Shown here: piece by piece, positions 34,697 through 44,253 of the stretch
Position numbering within the stretch: the first letter of the stretch is position 1
Layout: each line of letters starts with the position of its first letter
Source: CALCNS01 sp937897315
GTDB lineage: Bacteria > Bacillota > JAAYKD01
Length of the DNA: 64,000 bases
Direction of reading: 5' to 3'
Assembly (NCBI GenBank): GCA_036744005.1
Contig: DAINOJ010000007.1
Location: forward strand, 44,172-108,171
Made by a program: the position numbers and the translations under genes
Notes under the pieces: generated by a model
What the model saw: only the letters and a program-made list of their open reading frames with translations
The model's database searches: none
What the model was told of the DNA's origin: nothing

Positions 34697-37183
34697 GTGA
34701 GTAAACTTCGTTTCACCGAAAAAGCAAACATGGCTTTGCTGGCAGCCCAGCAATTAGCCGAAAAAATGAATCATAGCATTATTGGCACCGAACATGTCTT
34801 GTTTGGCTTAGCCAGTGTTCGCGAGACCATTGCATCCAATGCCTTGGATCATTACCAAATTAGCCCGGATTTGCTGCAAAGTACCATTGCCGAAATTAGC
34901 CCAGCGGGTGAAGAGAAACCCAAATATCAACTGCAACCCTCCCCAAGAACCAAACGCTTGGTGGAATTGGCTTTTCAAGAAGCCATCCAACTTTCGGTAA
35001 ACTATGTGGGGCCCGAGCATTTATTGTTAGCCCTCATTCAAGAAACCGATAGCGTGGCTGCCCGCATCTTGGTGAGTAAGGGTGTTGCACTCGACGGCTT
35101 ACGCGACTTTATTGTGTCACAACTTGGAGAAAGCTCCGGGGAAGAAGATTCTGGTGAAGCCACCCCCGGTAAAAGTAGTTCTGGTGCTGCGCCTAAAACC
35201 AAAAGCGATACGCCTATGCTCGACAAAATGGGCCGTGATCTCACCAAATTGGCTCAATCCAATCAGCTCGATCCCGTCATTGGACGAGAAAAAGAAATTG
35301 AACGTGTGATACAAATTTTGTCTCGCCGCACCAAAAACAACCCGGTACTCATTGGTGAACCGGGCGTAGGTAAGACCGCCATTGCCGAAGGCTTGGCTGC
35401 CAAAATTGTAGCCGGGCAAGTGCCGGAAATTCTCAAAGGCAAACGCGTGATTACCTTGGAAATGGGCACGATTGTATCGGGTACCAAATACCGCGGTGAA
35501 TTCGAAGAACGCATGAAACAACTGCTCGACGAAGTGCGCAACACCCACTCGGTCATCTTGTTTATCGACGAATTGCACACGTTGGTGGGGGCGGGCGGAG
35601 CCGAAGGGGCAGTCGATGCTGCCAACATCCTTAAACCGGCTTTGGCTCGTGGAGAAGTACAAACCATTGGCGCAACCACCCTCAAAGAATATCGTCAGCA
35701 CATTGAAAAAGATGCAGCTCTGGAGCGGCGTTTCCAACCGGTCATGGTGGAACCGCCAACGCCCGAGGAATCTATCTTAATCTTAAAAGGCTTACGTGAC
35801 CGTTACGAAGCGCACCACAGGGTAACCATTGGTGACGATGCCATTGAAGCGGCTGTACGACTTTCGGAACGCTACATCAATGACCGCTTCTTACCCGATA
35901 AAGCCATTGACCTCATCGACGAAGCCGGATCCCGCGTACGCTTACGATCCTATACCGCACCACCCGACTTAAAAGACTTGGAAGATGAGTTGAATAAGCT
36001 AAAAACCGAAAAAGAAGAAGCTGTGAAAAACCAAGCTTTCGAACAAGCCGCGGCATTGCGTGACCAAGAGAATCGCAAACGCGAAGAGCTCGAAGCCCAA
36101 CGCAACCAGTGGAAGAACCAGCAAAGCAACGAACGAGCTGCGGTAACCGAGCAGGACATTGCCCACATTGTCTCCTCTTGGACCAATGTGCCGGTTGAAA
36201 GACTGACTCAAGAAGATAGCGTTCGACTTCTTGGTTTGGAACAAGAGTTGCATAAACGTGTGATTGGTCAAGACGAAGCAGTCAATGCCGTGGCTCGAGC
36301 GATTCGCCGTGCCCGAGCCGGGTTAAAAGACCCCAAACGACCCATTGGTTCCTTTATCTTTTTGGGACCCACCGGTGTGGGCAAAACCGAGCTGGCCAAA
36401 GCCTTGGCAGAAACCATGTTTGGCAGTGAAGATGCACTGATTCGTATTGACATGTCGGAATACATGGAACGTCACAACGTATCTCGCCTCATCGGCGCAC
36501 CTCCGGGGTATGTGGGCTACGACGAAGGGGGACAACTCACCGAGAAAGTGCGACGTCATCCCTACAGCGTGATTCTCTTCGATGAAATCGAAAAAGCTCA
36601 CCCAGAAGTCTTTAACACCATGCTACAACTGCTCGACGACGGTATCCTAACCGACTCGTTTGGCAGAACCGTCAACTTCCGCAATACTGTGGTGATTATG
36701 ACCTCCAATGCCGGAGCCGAAACCATCCGCAAGCAAAACATCTTGGGCTTTGCAACCGGAGAATCGCAAACCAACTCCGATTACGAAGTCATGAAAGAAC
36801 GCCTCAATGTAGAATTGAAGAGAATGTTCCGTCCGGAGTTCCTCAATCGTCTCGATGAAATCATCGTCTTCCGAGCCTTAAACGAAACCGAAATCGAAGC
36901 CATTGTCGATGTGATGCTCCGAGATGTCGCCAAACGCTTGAAAGACTTTAACATGGAAATCGTCGTCGATGAAACCGTGAAAAAGCACTTAGCCAAAGCC
37001 GGGTTTGACCCCCTGTTTGGTGCCCGACCATTGCGCCGCACCATTCAACGTCAAATCGAAGATGCCTTAAGTGAAGAATTGCTGCAAGGTAACATCCAAC
37101 ATGGGGACTGTGTAATGGTACAAGTGGAGAACGAGAAGCTGGCATTTACAAGTCAACATAAGGTCACTACCAAAGAAGAATAG
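34697..37183 (+). CDS. clpC: ClpC, AAA+ unfoldase of the ClpCP protease
   Basis: 828 aa, GTG start with TAGGAGG. It has an N-terminal double Clp repeat (residues 1-145), D1 with Walker A GEPGVGKT at residue 220, a UVR middle domain (KEEAVKNQAFEQAAALRDQE) near 440, and D2 with Walker A GPTGVGKT at residue 557. Arginine-finger and sensor motifs are intact. The ClpP-docking loop is expected in D2 after the Walker B; clpP is not in the window. It ends the CtsR operon before a terminator. Confidence 0.97.
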   Translation: MSKLRFTEKANMALLAAQQLAEKMNHSIIGTEHVLFGLASVRETIASNALDHYQISPDLLQSTIAEISPAGEEKPKYQLQPSPRTKRLVELAFQEAIQLSVNYVGPEHLLLALIQETDSVAARILVSKGVALDGLRDFIVSQLGESSGEEDSGEATPGKSSSGAAPKTKSDTPMLDKMGRDLTKLAQSNQLDPVIGREKEIERVIQILSRRTKNNPVLIGEPGVGKTAIAEGLAAKIVAGQVPEILKGKRVITLEMGTIVSGTKYRGEFEERMKQLLDEVRNTHSVILFIDELHTLVGAGGAEGAVDAANILKPALARGEVQTIGATTLKEYRQHIEKDAALERRFQPVMVEPPTPEESILILKGLRDRYEAHHRVTIGDDAIEAAVRLSERYINDRFLPDKAIDLIDEAGSRVRLRSYTAPPDLKDLEDELNKLKTEKEEAVKNQAFEQAAALRDQENRKREELEAQRNQWKNQQSNERAAVTEQDIAHIVSSWTNVPVERLTQEDSVRLLGLEQELHKRVIGQDEAVNAVARAIRRARAGLKDPKRPIGSFIFLGPTGVGKTELAKALAETMFGSEDALIRIDMSEYMERHNVSRLIGAPPGYVGYDEGGQLTEKVRRHPYSVILFDEIEKAHPEVFNTMLQLLDDGILTDSFGRTVNFRNTVVIMTSNAGAETIRKQNILGFATGESQTNSDYEVMKERLNVELKRMFRPEFLNRLDEIIVFRALNETEIEAIVDVMLRDVAKRLKDFNMEIVVDETVKKHLAKAGFDPLFGARPLRRTIQRQIEDALSEELLQGNIQHGDCVMVQVENEKLAFTSQHKVTTKEE

Positions 37184-37202
37184 TTCGAGTTTCGTCCTCC
37201 CC

Positions 37203-37230
37203 AGGCACTGCGAATAAGCAGTGCCTTTGT
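37203..37230 (+). terminator. Terminator of the ctsR operon
   Basis: A 9-bp perfect stem (37203-37211 with 37218-37226) and six-base loop, followed by TTGTTA. It is a short T-tract but correctly placed. Confidence 0.75.
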
Positions 37231-37298
37231 TATGTTAGAAGGGTTTCGGCAAATTGAATTCGAATAATCATTCAAAAGATGTAAAGGTGGGATGAGAA

Positions 37299-38915
37299 AT
37301 GAAGCAACATGAGGTTCTTCTACAAGAGATTCTGCAATTCGATTGGTCGGTCAATCCTTGTTCGGCGACAGCCAAGGGGATTCACGATTATGATCACCTG
37401 TTACCCCCTGTAAAACTAGAGGAGCGGCAGCGAAATTTACGGCATGCCAATGAAATCTTGGCGAAGGTGAACGCACAACTGGCTCTAGACATGCCTTTGG
37501 AGCAAGAAATCGACCTGCGAATTGGTAAACAAGCGCTGATTCGCTTTCTTTGTGATGAAGAATTGCTGACACCTTGGCAGAACTCTCCTGCTTATTATGT
37601 AAGCCAACTGGCGCAAGGAATCAACACCCTCATGAGCCCTCCTTTGGATGCACAGAAAAAAGATAGCCTGCTTTCTCGTTTGCAAGCCGCTCCGGAATTC
37701 CTCGAGCATGCCCAACGAGCCTTGGTTCCGGAAGCCATTCCACCCATCTGGATTCAACCCGCTCTGAACAGTGTCAAAGGTTTGATGCGTCTACTAGAAG
37801 AAACCCTCGTCTCCATACTAAAGGAGGAGAACTGTCAAGAAAAGTTTGATCCGGCTCTTACTGCGCTGATGAAATCCTTGGAAGCGTATGCCACTTATAT
37901 TGCGCACTGCGGTGAGATGGCTCAAGGGGATTTTGCGGTTGGAAAGGCGTACTTTGATACCATGCTTCAGGATTACTACATGGTTCCCATGAATACCGCC
38001 CAATTATTACAATTTGGCCAAGAGAAAGTGGCGTTTTACGAAGAGCAACTACACAATCTCGCCTATAAACTGAACCCGAATCAGACATGGCTACAACAAC
38101 TAGAAGCGCTGCGCGAGGACCATCCTACTCCAGAAACCCTCATTCAAGCCTATGAAAACGAAAAAGAGACGGTCAAACGCTTTGTAGTCGAAAAAGATTT
38201 GGTCAGCATTCCCGAAGGTGAGAACTGTGTCATGGCCGAAACCCCTTGGTATGCGCGTTCCACCACCCCCATGGGCTCCATGAATACCTCGCGGGCCTAT
38301 ACACCGGGGTTGACCAGCATTTTCAACATTACACCCATCAACAGCCAAGCACCGGCGGCTTCTCAAGAACAGCACCTGCGCGAGAACAATTACAGTTTTA
38401 TTCGCAGTATCGCCTTCCACGAAGTGATACCGGGGCATCATCTGCAAGCCTGTATGCATAAACTGCAAGCCAATGAGTTTCGCAAAAACTTTTATAATAC
38501 GGTGCTGATCGAGGGTTGGGGGCTTTACACCGAAGACCTCATGGTAGAAGAAGGATATCTTCAAGGAGTGTTGCACCTGATGCAACTCAAAAATGCCCTA
38601 TGGCGAGCAGTGCGGGTGGTGGTGGATGTAGGCTTGCACAGCAAGACTCTTTCCTTTGAAGAAGCGGTGCGCATGCTGGAAGAAAAAGTGGGACAGCAAC
38701 ATCATTTGGCTTACGGCGAGGTGTTGCGCTATACCCAAGGACCGACTTACCCATCGAGTTATATGCTAGGACGAGAACAACTTTTGCAACTCAGACAAGA
38801 CTGTGAAGTAGCATGGGGGAGCGAATACAGCAAAAAACGCTTCCACAACGAGCTGCTGCAATACGGTTCCATGCCGGTAGCGTTAATCCGGAAGCTGATG
38901 TTGGAAAATAAGTAG
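37299..38915 (+). CDS. DUF885 family metallopeptidase-like protein
   Basis: 538 aa. The DUF885 zinc motif HEVIPGHHLQ is present near residue 375 (HExxxGHH type), with the downstream EGWGLYTEDLMVEEG giving the third ligand. The family contains lipoprotein and cytoplasmic peptidase-like proteins of unsettled specificity. No signal peptide is seen, so it is cytoplasmic. The start has AAAGGTGGG. It appears to be a single gene. Confidence 0.88.
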   Translation: MKQHEVLLQEILQFDWSVNPCSATAKGIHDYDHLLPPVKLEERQRNLRHANEILAKVNAQLALDMPLEQEIDLRIGKQALIRFLCDEELLTPWQNSPAYYVSQLAQGINTLMSPPLDAQKKDSLLSRLQAAPEFLEHAQRALVPEAIPPIWIQPALNSVKGLMRLLEETLVSILKEENCQEKFDPALTALMKSLEAYATYIAHCGEMAQGDFAVGKAYFDTMLQDYYMVPMNTAQLLQFGQEKVAFYEEQLHNLAYKLNPNQTWLQQLEALREDHPTPETLIQAYENEKETVKRFVVEKDLVSIPEGENCVMAETPWYARSTTPMGSMNTSRAYTPGLTSIFNITPINSQAPAASQEQHLRENNYSFIRSIAFHEVIPGHHLQACMHKLQANEFRKNFYNTVLIEGWGLYTEDLMVEEGYLQGVLHLMQLKNALWRAVRVVVDVGLHSKTLSFEEAVRMLEEKVGQQHHLAYGEVLRYTQGPTYPSSYMLGREQLLQLRQDCEVAWGSEYSKKRFHNELLQYGSMPVALIRKLMLENK

Positions 38916-38968
38916 ACATAAAGCGCACTTTCGATAAGGAAAGCACAAACGGATAAGGAGAGTACGAT

Positions 38969-39460
38969 ATGAGAAAAAGGATGGTTGTTCTGCTGCTGTT
39001 TGCCATTTTACTATCCGCCTTCGGTTGCAATAAGCCGGAACCCAAAGAGCCGGAACCGATTACAACAGAGGAGTTATTGCAACAAATTCATGTGGTTCGG
39101 GCAACTGAGGAGCTCACTGCTCCCTACAAAGCAGTGCACGAGTATGTACAAGATGAAGAAGGCGAGTGGCTGCTGATCTACACCGATATCATCCTTGAAG
39201 ATTTCTCGTTTATTGGACTTGAAAACGATACCAAGAATGATGTGATCTTCTTCACAGCCGGAGAGAAATACTTTACGACCGAGCAATTCGTTCCCGGTAA
39301 ACCCTTACTGCTACAATTCAGACCGATTGGCACGATTCCATGGCACGGGATCTCCTTCGAAGACGCTAACGGAACCATGCGCTATTTCATCCTGGTTCAA
39401 AGTACGCGCGGTGAAGGAGAAGCACCCTACTTCTTCATCGAGTTCGAAAACGGAAAATAA
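38969..39460 (+). CDS. Small lipoprotein of unknown function
   Basis: 163 aa with a clear lipoprotein signal: MRKRMVVLLLFAILLSAFGC, lipobox cysteine at 20, followed by a charged proline linker KPEPKEPEP. The rest is a beta-rich domain with no motif I recognise. The start has TAAGGAGAG. It is followed 86 bases later by the DUF2207 protein, possibly in one unit. Confidence 0.8.
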   Translation: MRKRMVVLLLFAILLSAFGCNKPEPKEPEPITTEELLQQIHVVRATEELTAPYKAVHEYVQDEEGEWLLIYTDIILEDFSFIGLENDTKNDVIFFTAGEKYFTTEQFVPGKPLLLQFRPIGTIPWHGISFEDANGTMRYFILVQSTRGEGEAPYFFIEFENGK

Positions 39461-39546
39461 ACAAACTTTTTTCTGATTTTTTGCAGGATTATTTTCATAT
39501 AAATCGAAGTATGAACCTGTAAGGAATGAGAGAAAGGATGTTTGCC

Positions 39547-41415
39547 ATGAAAAGAACAAGGTGGCTCGCGTTATTGTTCCTATTTTTCTTGCTGGTTCCT
39601 AGTTTGAATGCAGCGGAAACGAACATTCACGCAGATACGTATCACATTCACATTACCCTTTCCGACGCTGCAGAAGTGCAGCAGCAGCAAATCATGCAAA
39701 TGCACACAGAGAATGGAGCATTCCAATTTGAACTACAATATCCCTGGCGCTGGAACGATGGCCGTTGGGTGGAGTTGGAACCCACGAAGCATTACTCCCG
39801 TGGAGAAACCATAGTTCACAAATATAGTTTAGAGTATCGCCAGCGAGTGGGTGAACCTTTTACCAGTAAACCGCTCTTGAACTTTCGTTTAGGCAAAGAC
39901 AATAACGCCGAAAACGATAACCTCACCTTAACCTTATATGATTCAGAGTGGCCTTTACTCAACCACACGACCACCTTTCGGGTAGATTTTCCGCATGCCC
40001 TCACAAAGGAACAGCTGAAATTTGAACTCATTGGGTTGAGTTCCACCGATTTCCTAACATATGAACTAGATGGAACCATGCTAACCGGTTCGTTTAATCA
40101 AGCTATGGCTCCGGGGCAAGGGTTGCTACTCCATCTCACTTTACCCGAAGGATATTTTCAAAGTGCACAACCGGTGGTTTTACCAGGGGCGACTTTGGGA
40201 CGATTGGGATTGATTCTGTTTCCGTCGAGTGTGTTGCTGGCTTTCGTGTTGTGGTGGCTAAAAGCCAAAAATCGTACGTTGGCACCGGGTATGGTGACGC
40301 AAGTCCCTCTTCATTTGACCCCAGCTGAAATGGGGTATTTGTACGATAATTCACTCGACCCTTCCGACACCGCTGCTTTGTTCTTTTCTTGGGCGCAAAG
40401 CAACGCACTGAAAATAGAAGAAGAAAAACAGTCGACATTAGTGAATCCCGCAACCTTCTTTACTTTGCACAAAACCGGAGAATTGCCCACTACATCTCGT
40501 GCTTACGAATTTGGCTTGTTCAGTGCGTTGTTCGACCGGTTTGGTAAAAACGGTGTGGTAATGGATAGCATGCTCGAACGTCGGTATTATCAATACGCCG
40601 AAATCGGGGAGAACAAGATAAAAGAACAAGTGACACAAATGAACTCCACGGGAGTATATGAGACGAGCAATAAACCACTTCGCTTGTTTTTTACCTTCTT
40701 AACCTGGTTAACCGGTTATTTCACCCTAATCTTACTGGGGCTCGATATCTTTCGTATTGAGGGTGGACTGCTACAAATCATCTCGATTACGATATCAGGT
40801 ATGTTGGCCGTGCTCATCTCGCTGGCTTCTTCGTTTATAGCGGCGTACCTTGTGTCTCGGGACCGCTTTAAACTGCGCTTGGCTGTGCTGATGCTGCTCG
40901 TCGTGCTGGCTGCCTTTGGTTTCCTGTTATATTCTACTTGGAAGGGTCGATTGTTCCTTCCTATTGCCTTGGGGTTGTCTAGCTCTTTCCTCATTGGGCT
41001 TATCGCCGGTAACACGCATAAGCGCACCAAGTATGGTGACGATGTCATGGAAAAGATTTTGGGCTTCCGAACCTTCCTGACTCAGGTGACCGATAACGAT
41101 TTACGTAGTCGCTTAAGCAACCAACCAAACCTGTTTTACGAATACCTGCCTTATGCATTTGTCTTAGGGGTACAGCGGCAGTGGGCAGCTCGTTTTGAAT
41201 CGGTATCCTTAAACCCACCCTCGTGGTATGTGAGTAACGATCCTTTCCTCACCCGCTTCAATGCCAAGGACTTTACCTTGCGTCTGGAGAAAACTCGTGC
41301 AAGACTCACAGAAACGTTGTTCTCGGCTCCGGCTATGAACAAAAAAGGCATCATAGAACCGAACTTGTTGGATGTAGAACGAGTAGGTGACAGCTGGAAA
41401 ATACGCTTCAAATAA
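39547..41415 (+). CDS. DUF2207 family membrane protein
   Basis: About 622 aa. It has a signal peptide (MKRTRWLALLFLFFLLVPSLNAAE) and a large extracellular beta domain (residues 25-215), then a helix near 218-238 (LILFPSSVLLAFVLWWLKAK) and a cytoplasmic segment typical of DUF2207 (LTPAEMGYLYDN...DTAALFFSWA). A cluster of helices at 390-480 and a C-terminal cytoplasmic tail follow. The start at 39547 is preferred for its AAAGGA spacing; two upstream in-frame ATGs abut their sites. Function unknown. Confidence 0.82.
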   Translation: MKRTRWLALLFLFFLLVPSLNAAETNIHADTYHIHITLSDAAEVQQQQIMQMHTENGAFQFELQYPWRWNDGRWVELEPTKHYSRGETIVHKYSLEYRQRVGEPFTSKPLLNFRLGKDNNAENDNLTLTLYDSEWPLLNHTTTFRVDFPHALTKEQLKFELIGLSSTDFLTYELDGTMLTGSFNQAMAPGQGLLLHLTLPEGYFQSAQPVVLPGATLGRLGLILFPSSVLLAFVLWWLKAKNRTLAPGMVTQVPLHLTPAEMGYLYDNSLDPSDTAALFFSWAQSNALKIEEEKQSTLVNPATFFTLHKTGELPTTSRAYEFGLFSALFDRFGKNGVVMDSMLERRYYQYAEIGENKIKEQVTQMNSTGVYETSNKPLRLFFTFLTWLTGYFTLILLGLDIFRIEGGLLQIISITISGMLAVLISLASSFIAAYLVSRDRFKLRLAVLMLLVVLAAFGFLLYSTWKGRLFLPIALGLSSSFLIGLIAGNTHKRTKYGDDVMEKILGFRTFLTQVTDNDLRSRLSNQPNLFYEYLPYAFVLGVQRQWAARFESVSLNPPSWYVSNDPFLTRFNAKDFTLRLEKTRARLTETLFSAPAMNKKGIIEPNLLDVERVGDSWKIRFK

Positions 41416-41449
41416 GAGTAATCGTGCTCAAATCGTCAAGCGAGAATAA

Positions 41450-42136
41450 CTGCCAATCGATATAATAGCCTTAACAACGTTGTTATCTGCGGCAGATTTA
41501 CATGTAACCCTCACAAAGCTGATTGGTTCAACCGAACTTCCGACAGCGACACAGCAAAAATTGCGCCAAGCTCATCCTTCGGAATCCATGTTCACGGTAT
41601 TCTTCGGCTTAAACGGTAGTGAACGCTTACACCAGGAATTGCAACGCTTTCAGGAAAGTCATGTTGTGTATACTTGCAAAGACGGTAACTACATAAAGCT
41701 GGTTCTTTTAAATCAAGAAGATAGCCAAGCCGCCCCAGAGGGTAAGTATGCGCTCATGATAAGCATGCTAAGTCCATATAAGGAGTGGTTGGAAGAAAAG
41801 ACAGATAAGTTCGCTTATATAAAAAAGAAACGCTCATTCACCGAAGAAATCATTACCCGCGCCGAGGAATTCTTACCCTCCTTGCGTGATCACATAGAAG
41901 TTCAAGAAGCTGCTACGCCCTTAACCTATGAACGGTATACCTCGAATTGGCAAGGCGGAACCTCTGGCTGGAGCTGGGATCCCAGATTTGCTCCAAGATT
42001 TAATTATCCCAAAGATATTCCAATAAAGAATCTCTCTATGGTGGGTCATTACGTCAGCAACCCCGGTGGAATACCGGCAGCCATGATTACTGCGTGGTAT
42101 ATTGTGAAAAGTATGATGAACAAAGCATCGTGTTAA
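41450..42136 (+). pseudogene. 5'-truncated phytoene-dehydrogenase-like FAD oxidoreductase
   Basis: The reading frame opens after a TAA at 41447 with ALTTLLSAADLHVTLTKLIG. This matches the middle of CrtI/carotenoid-isomerase-like NAD(P)/FAD oxidoreductases (typically VISAADL..T..KLIG). The end is the family C-terminus: PLTYERYTSNWQGGTSGWSW and MVGHYVSNPGGIPAAMITA. The N-terminal GxGxxG FAD-binding half is absent, and there is no ribosome site or good start (only a TTG at 41480). It is a remnant of about 220 codons left by a 5' deletion behind the DUF2207 gene. Confidence 0.78.
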
Positions 42137-42176
42137 AGGAAAACACAATCAAGAAGCATTAGGAGGTAGGTTGAGA

Positions 42177-42587
42177 ATGAATTTCAGGTTAAAGAAACGA
42201 TCCCCTTGGTTTACCGCAATCGTCTTGGTGGCGATTGGAATCTTTACTTTTACGGTAGGGAGTGTAGCGGTTCGCTTTGCTGAAACCAGCTTTACCATTA
42301 ATGCCACCGGGGGAGCCATAGAAGTTCCCTACCAGAAAATTAGTGAAGTGGAATACCGAGAAACCAACATCAACGGCCGGCGCAGCTTTGGTATTGGCAC
42401 CATGAAGATTAACAGTGGAAGATTTACCAATGAGGAATTTGGTGATTACACATTATACGCCTACACCTCGGTCAAACCGGTCATTGTGGTGCATCACAGC
42501 GATAACATGGTGCTGGTATTTAATCTAAAAACAGTGGAAGAAACCAGAAGTGCCTACGAAACATTGCGCGATTATTGGGGCAAGTAA
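42177..42587 (+). CDS. Single-helix membrane protein with PH-like domain
   Basis: About 136 aa. One membrane helix near residues 12-31 (WFTAIVLVAIGIFTFTVGS) precedes a bacterial PH-like domain (bPH type): SFTINATGGAIEVPYQKISEVEYRE cut to its core (YQKISEVEYRE), then YTLYAYTSVKPVIVVHHSDN. The ATG at 42177 follows AGGAGG at a long spacing of 10, and a TTG at 42171 is the alternative. It ends before a terminator. Function unknown. Confidence 0.75.
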   Translation: MNFRLKKRSPWFTAIVLVAIGIFTFTVGSVAVRFAETSFTINATGGAIEVPYQKISEVEYRETNINGRRSFGIGTMKINSGRFTNEEFGDYTLYAYTSVKPVIVVHHSDNMVLVFNLKTVEETRSAYETLRDYWGK

Positions 42588-42590
42588 CAC

Positions 42591-42632
42591 AAAAGGAACC
42601 CTGCGATGTAAGATTCGTAGAGTTCCTTTTTT
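42591..42632 (+). terminator. Terminator after the PH-like gene
   Basis: AAAAGGAAC (42591-42599) pairs with GTTCCTTTT (42622-42630), with an inner CTGCGA/TCGTAG pairing, then TTTT. Confidence 0.85.
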
Positions 42633-42760
42633 ACCGCTCTTCTCTTCATTTTATCTAATTGATTTTTTGGCAAATGGCTTGGTATCAAAGCACAAGGCCA
42701 TCTTGGTTGACAAAAAATGGCAACTCATGTATTCTTAGCGTACAAAGGAGGGGAGAACTT

Positions 42761-44083
42761 GTGAAAACAGAGAAACTAAATCGAACCATACAACGCATTT
42801 ATAAAGAGTGGAAAATACCAGGATTGGCGGTTGGCGTGGTAGATGAGAACGGCACGAAGTATAAACATACACTCGGAATACAGAGCATGGACCTACCTAC
42901 CGCAGTCGATGAGAACACCATTTTTTGCGTTGCCTCCATTAGCAAGAGTTTTGTTGCACTCGCCATCATACAACTAGTAGAACGTGGTTTCCTGGCATTG
43001 GATGAGTATGTAGTGACCTACCTGCCAACCTTTCAATTGGATGATGAGCGGTTTCGCAAGATCACCATCCGTATGTTATTAGGTCACATGTCCGGCTTGC
43101 CCGATATGGATGAAGAGGATTACACCATCCTCATGGAAAACCCCGAAACCGACGAATGTGCTTTGGAACGTTTCGTGCAAAGCATGGCAACCTTAAAACT
43201 GCGTAGCGAACCTGGCACAAAACTCTATTATAGCAATTTGGGGTACAGCATTTTGGGTGAAATCATTGCCAAGCAAACTGGTATGGTCTTTGAAACGTAT
43301 ATGAAGGAGTTTCTGCTACAGCCCATGGGTATGAAAGACAGCACGTTTCTTTTAAGCGATGTGCCCCAAGCTCGGCTGGCTCTTCCACACTTGCGCACAC
43401 CTGCCATGAAGGTTAACCAACATTATCCGAATCACCGCGGCGATTCCCCAGCCAGTTCTCTACATTCTACCTTGAATGATATGCTCACCTTTGGAGAATT
43501 CTTAATCCACCGGGGAACCGTACATGGTAAAAAGATCATTTCTGCTGCCTCGTTGGATCTGCTTTGGACCGGCGTAGCACCTCGCAGACCACCACCTTTT
43601 TACGAAAAAATGGGGCTAGGGTGGATGTTAGGACATTTCAATGGTCAGCGAGTGGTAAGCCATGGTGGCATGGGTTTTGGCTGGACGGACTTCTTTATGT
43701 TTTTTCCGGAGCTCAACAAAGCAGCTGTGATGATGTCGAACGACGAATCCTACAGCAGAAAGCACATCAACAATGCACTTGCATCGGAAATCACCGGACA
43801 CAGTTATTTAACCGGAGATGTTTCTTGGACCATTTTGCTTTGCGATGCATACCTACAGGGAGGTTATGAGGCGGTCACCCAAACGGCCGAAATGTTGTTT
43901 ATCGAACGGCCCATAGGCATTAGCGTGGATCAAGATGAATTGATCAATTTGGTCTACAATATGGTATGTGCCCGCAGCCACAAAGAAGCCGTCTTTTTCC
44001 TGGAGTTGTATTTGCGATTTTACCCAAACGATGATGAAGCCAAAGATTTACTGCGCAGGGAAAGGGTGTCTTTGAATCATTGA
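42761..44083 (+). CDS. Serine hydrolase (class C beta-lactamase/PBP-like fold)
   Basis: 440 aa from a GTG preceded by AAAGGAGGGG. Active-site triad motifs are SISK (Ser59, Lys62) in CVASISKSF, YSN in LYYSNLGYSILGEI, and HGG in RVVSHGGMG. The C-terminal about 100 residues after the hydrolase domain are helical and unassigned. No signal peptide is seen, so it is probably cytoplasmic; such proteins are often D-aminopeptidase or esterase-like. Resistance is not implied. Confidence 0.87.
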   Translation: MKTEKLNRTIQRIYKEWKIPGLAVGVVDENGTKYKHTLGIQSMDLPTAVDENTIFCVASISKSFVALAIIQLVERGFLALDEYVVTYLPTFQLDDERFRKITIRMLLGHMSGLPDMDEEDYTILMENPETDECALERFVQSMATLKLRSEPGTKLYYSNLGYSILGEIIAKQTGMVFETYMKEFLLQPMGMKDSTFLLSDVPQARLALPHLRTPAMKVNQHYPNHRGDSPASSLHSTLNDMLTFGEFLIHRGTVHGKKIISAASLDLLWTGVAPRRPPPFYEKMGLGWMLGHFNGQRVVSHGGMGFGWTDFFMFFPELNKAAVMMSNDESYSRKHINNALASEITGHSYLTGDVSWTILLCDAYLQGGYEAVTQTAEMLFIERPIGISVDQDELINLVYNMVCARSHKEAVFFLELYLRFYPNDDEAKDLLRRERVSLNH

Positions 44084-44129
44084 GATGCTAGTCACGTTGG
44101 TTTGGAGAGAAGAAGTCTAAACCCATCAC

Positions 44130-44169
44130 AGCCGTATCGGCAATTATCATAATTATTGCCGATACGGCT
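44130..44169 (+). promoter_or_regulatory. Operator 1 of the AbiE-type operon
   Basis: An inverted repeat with 15-bp perfect arms (44130-44144 with 44155-44169) around a 10-base centre. Its inner 24 bp have the form CGGCAA-N12-TTGCCG. It lies directly upstream of the -35 box. A second copy of the 24-bp pattern lies 72 bases downstream. Confidence 0.8.
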
Positions 44170-44170
44170 G

Positions 44171-44199
44171 TTGACTTTTGGTTCCTTGAGTGGTATTGT
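44171..44199 (+). promoter_or_regulatory. Promoter of the AbiE-type operon
   Basis: TTGACT (44171-44176), a 17-base spacer and TATTGT (44194-44199). It sits between the two operators. Confidence 0.75.
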
Positions 44200-44209
44200 A
44201 AAGCCATAA

Positions 44210-44233
44210 CGGCAAAAAAATCATAATTTGCCG
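44210..44233 (+). promoter_or_regulatory. Operator 2 of the AbiE-type operon
   Basis: CGGCAAA (44210-44216) and TTTGCCG (44227-44233) around a 10-base centre. It shares the arms and the ATCATAAT stretch with operator 1. Placed between the -10 box and the ribosome site, it could act as a roadblock when antitoxin is bound. Confidence 0.8.
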
Positions 44234-44253
44234 AAAAGACAAGGAGGCTGGGC

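Noticed and set aside
35117..35737. Antisense frame in clpC
   Set aside because: Phe/Arg/Gly-rich shadow of a conserved AAA+ gene.
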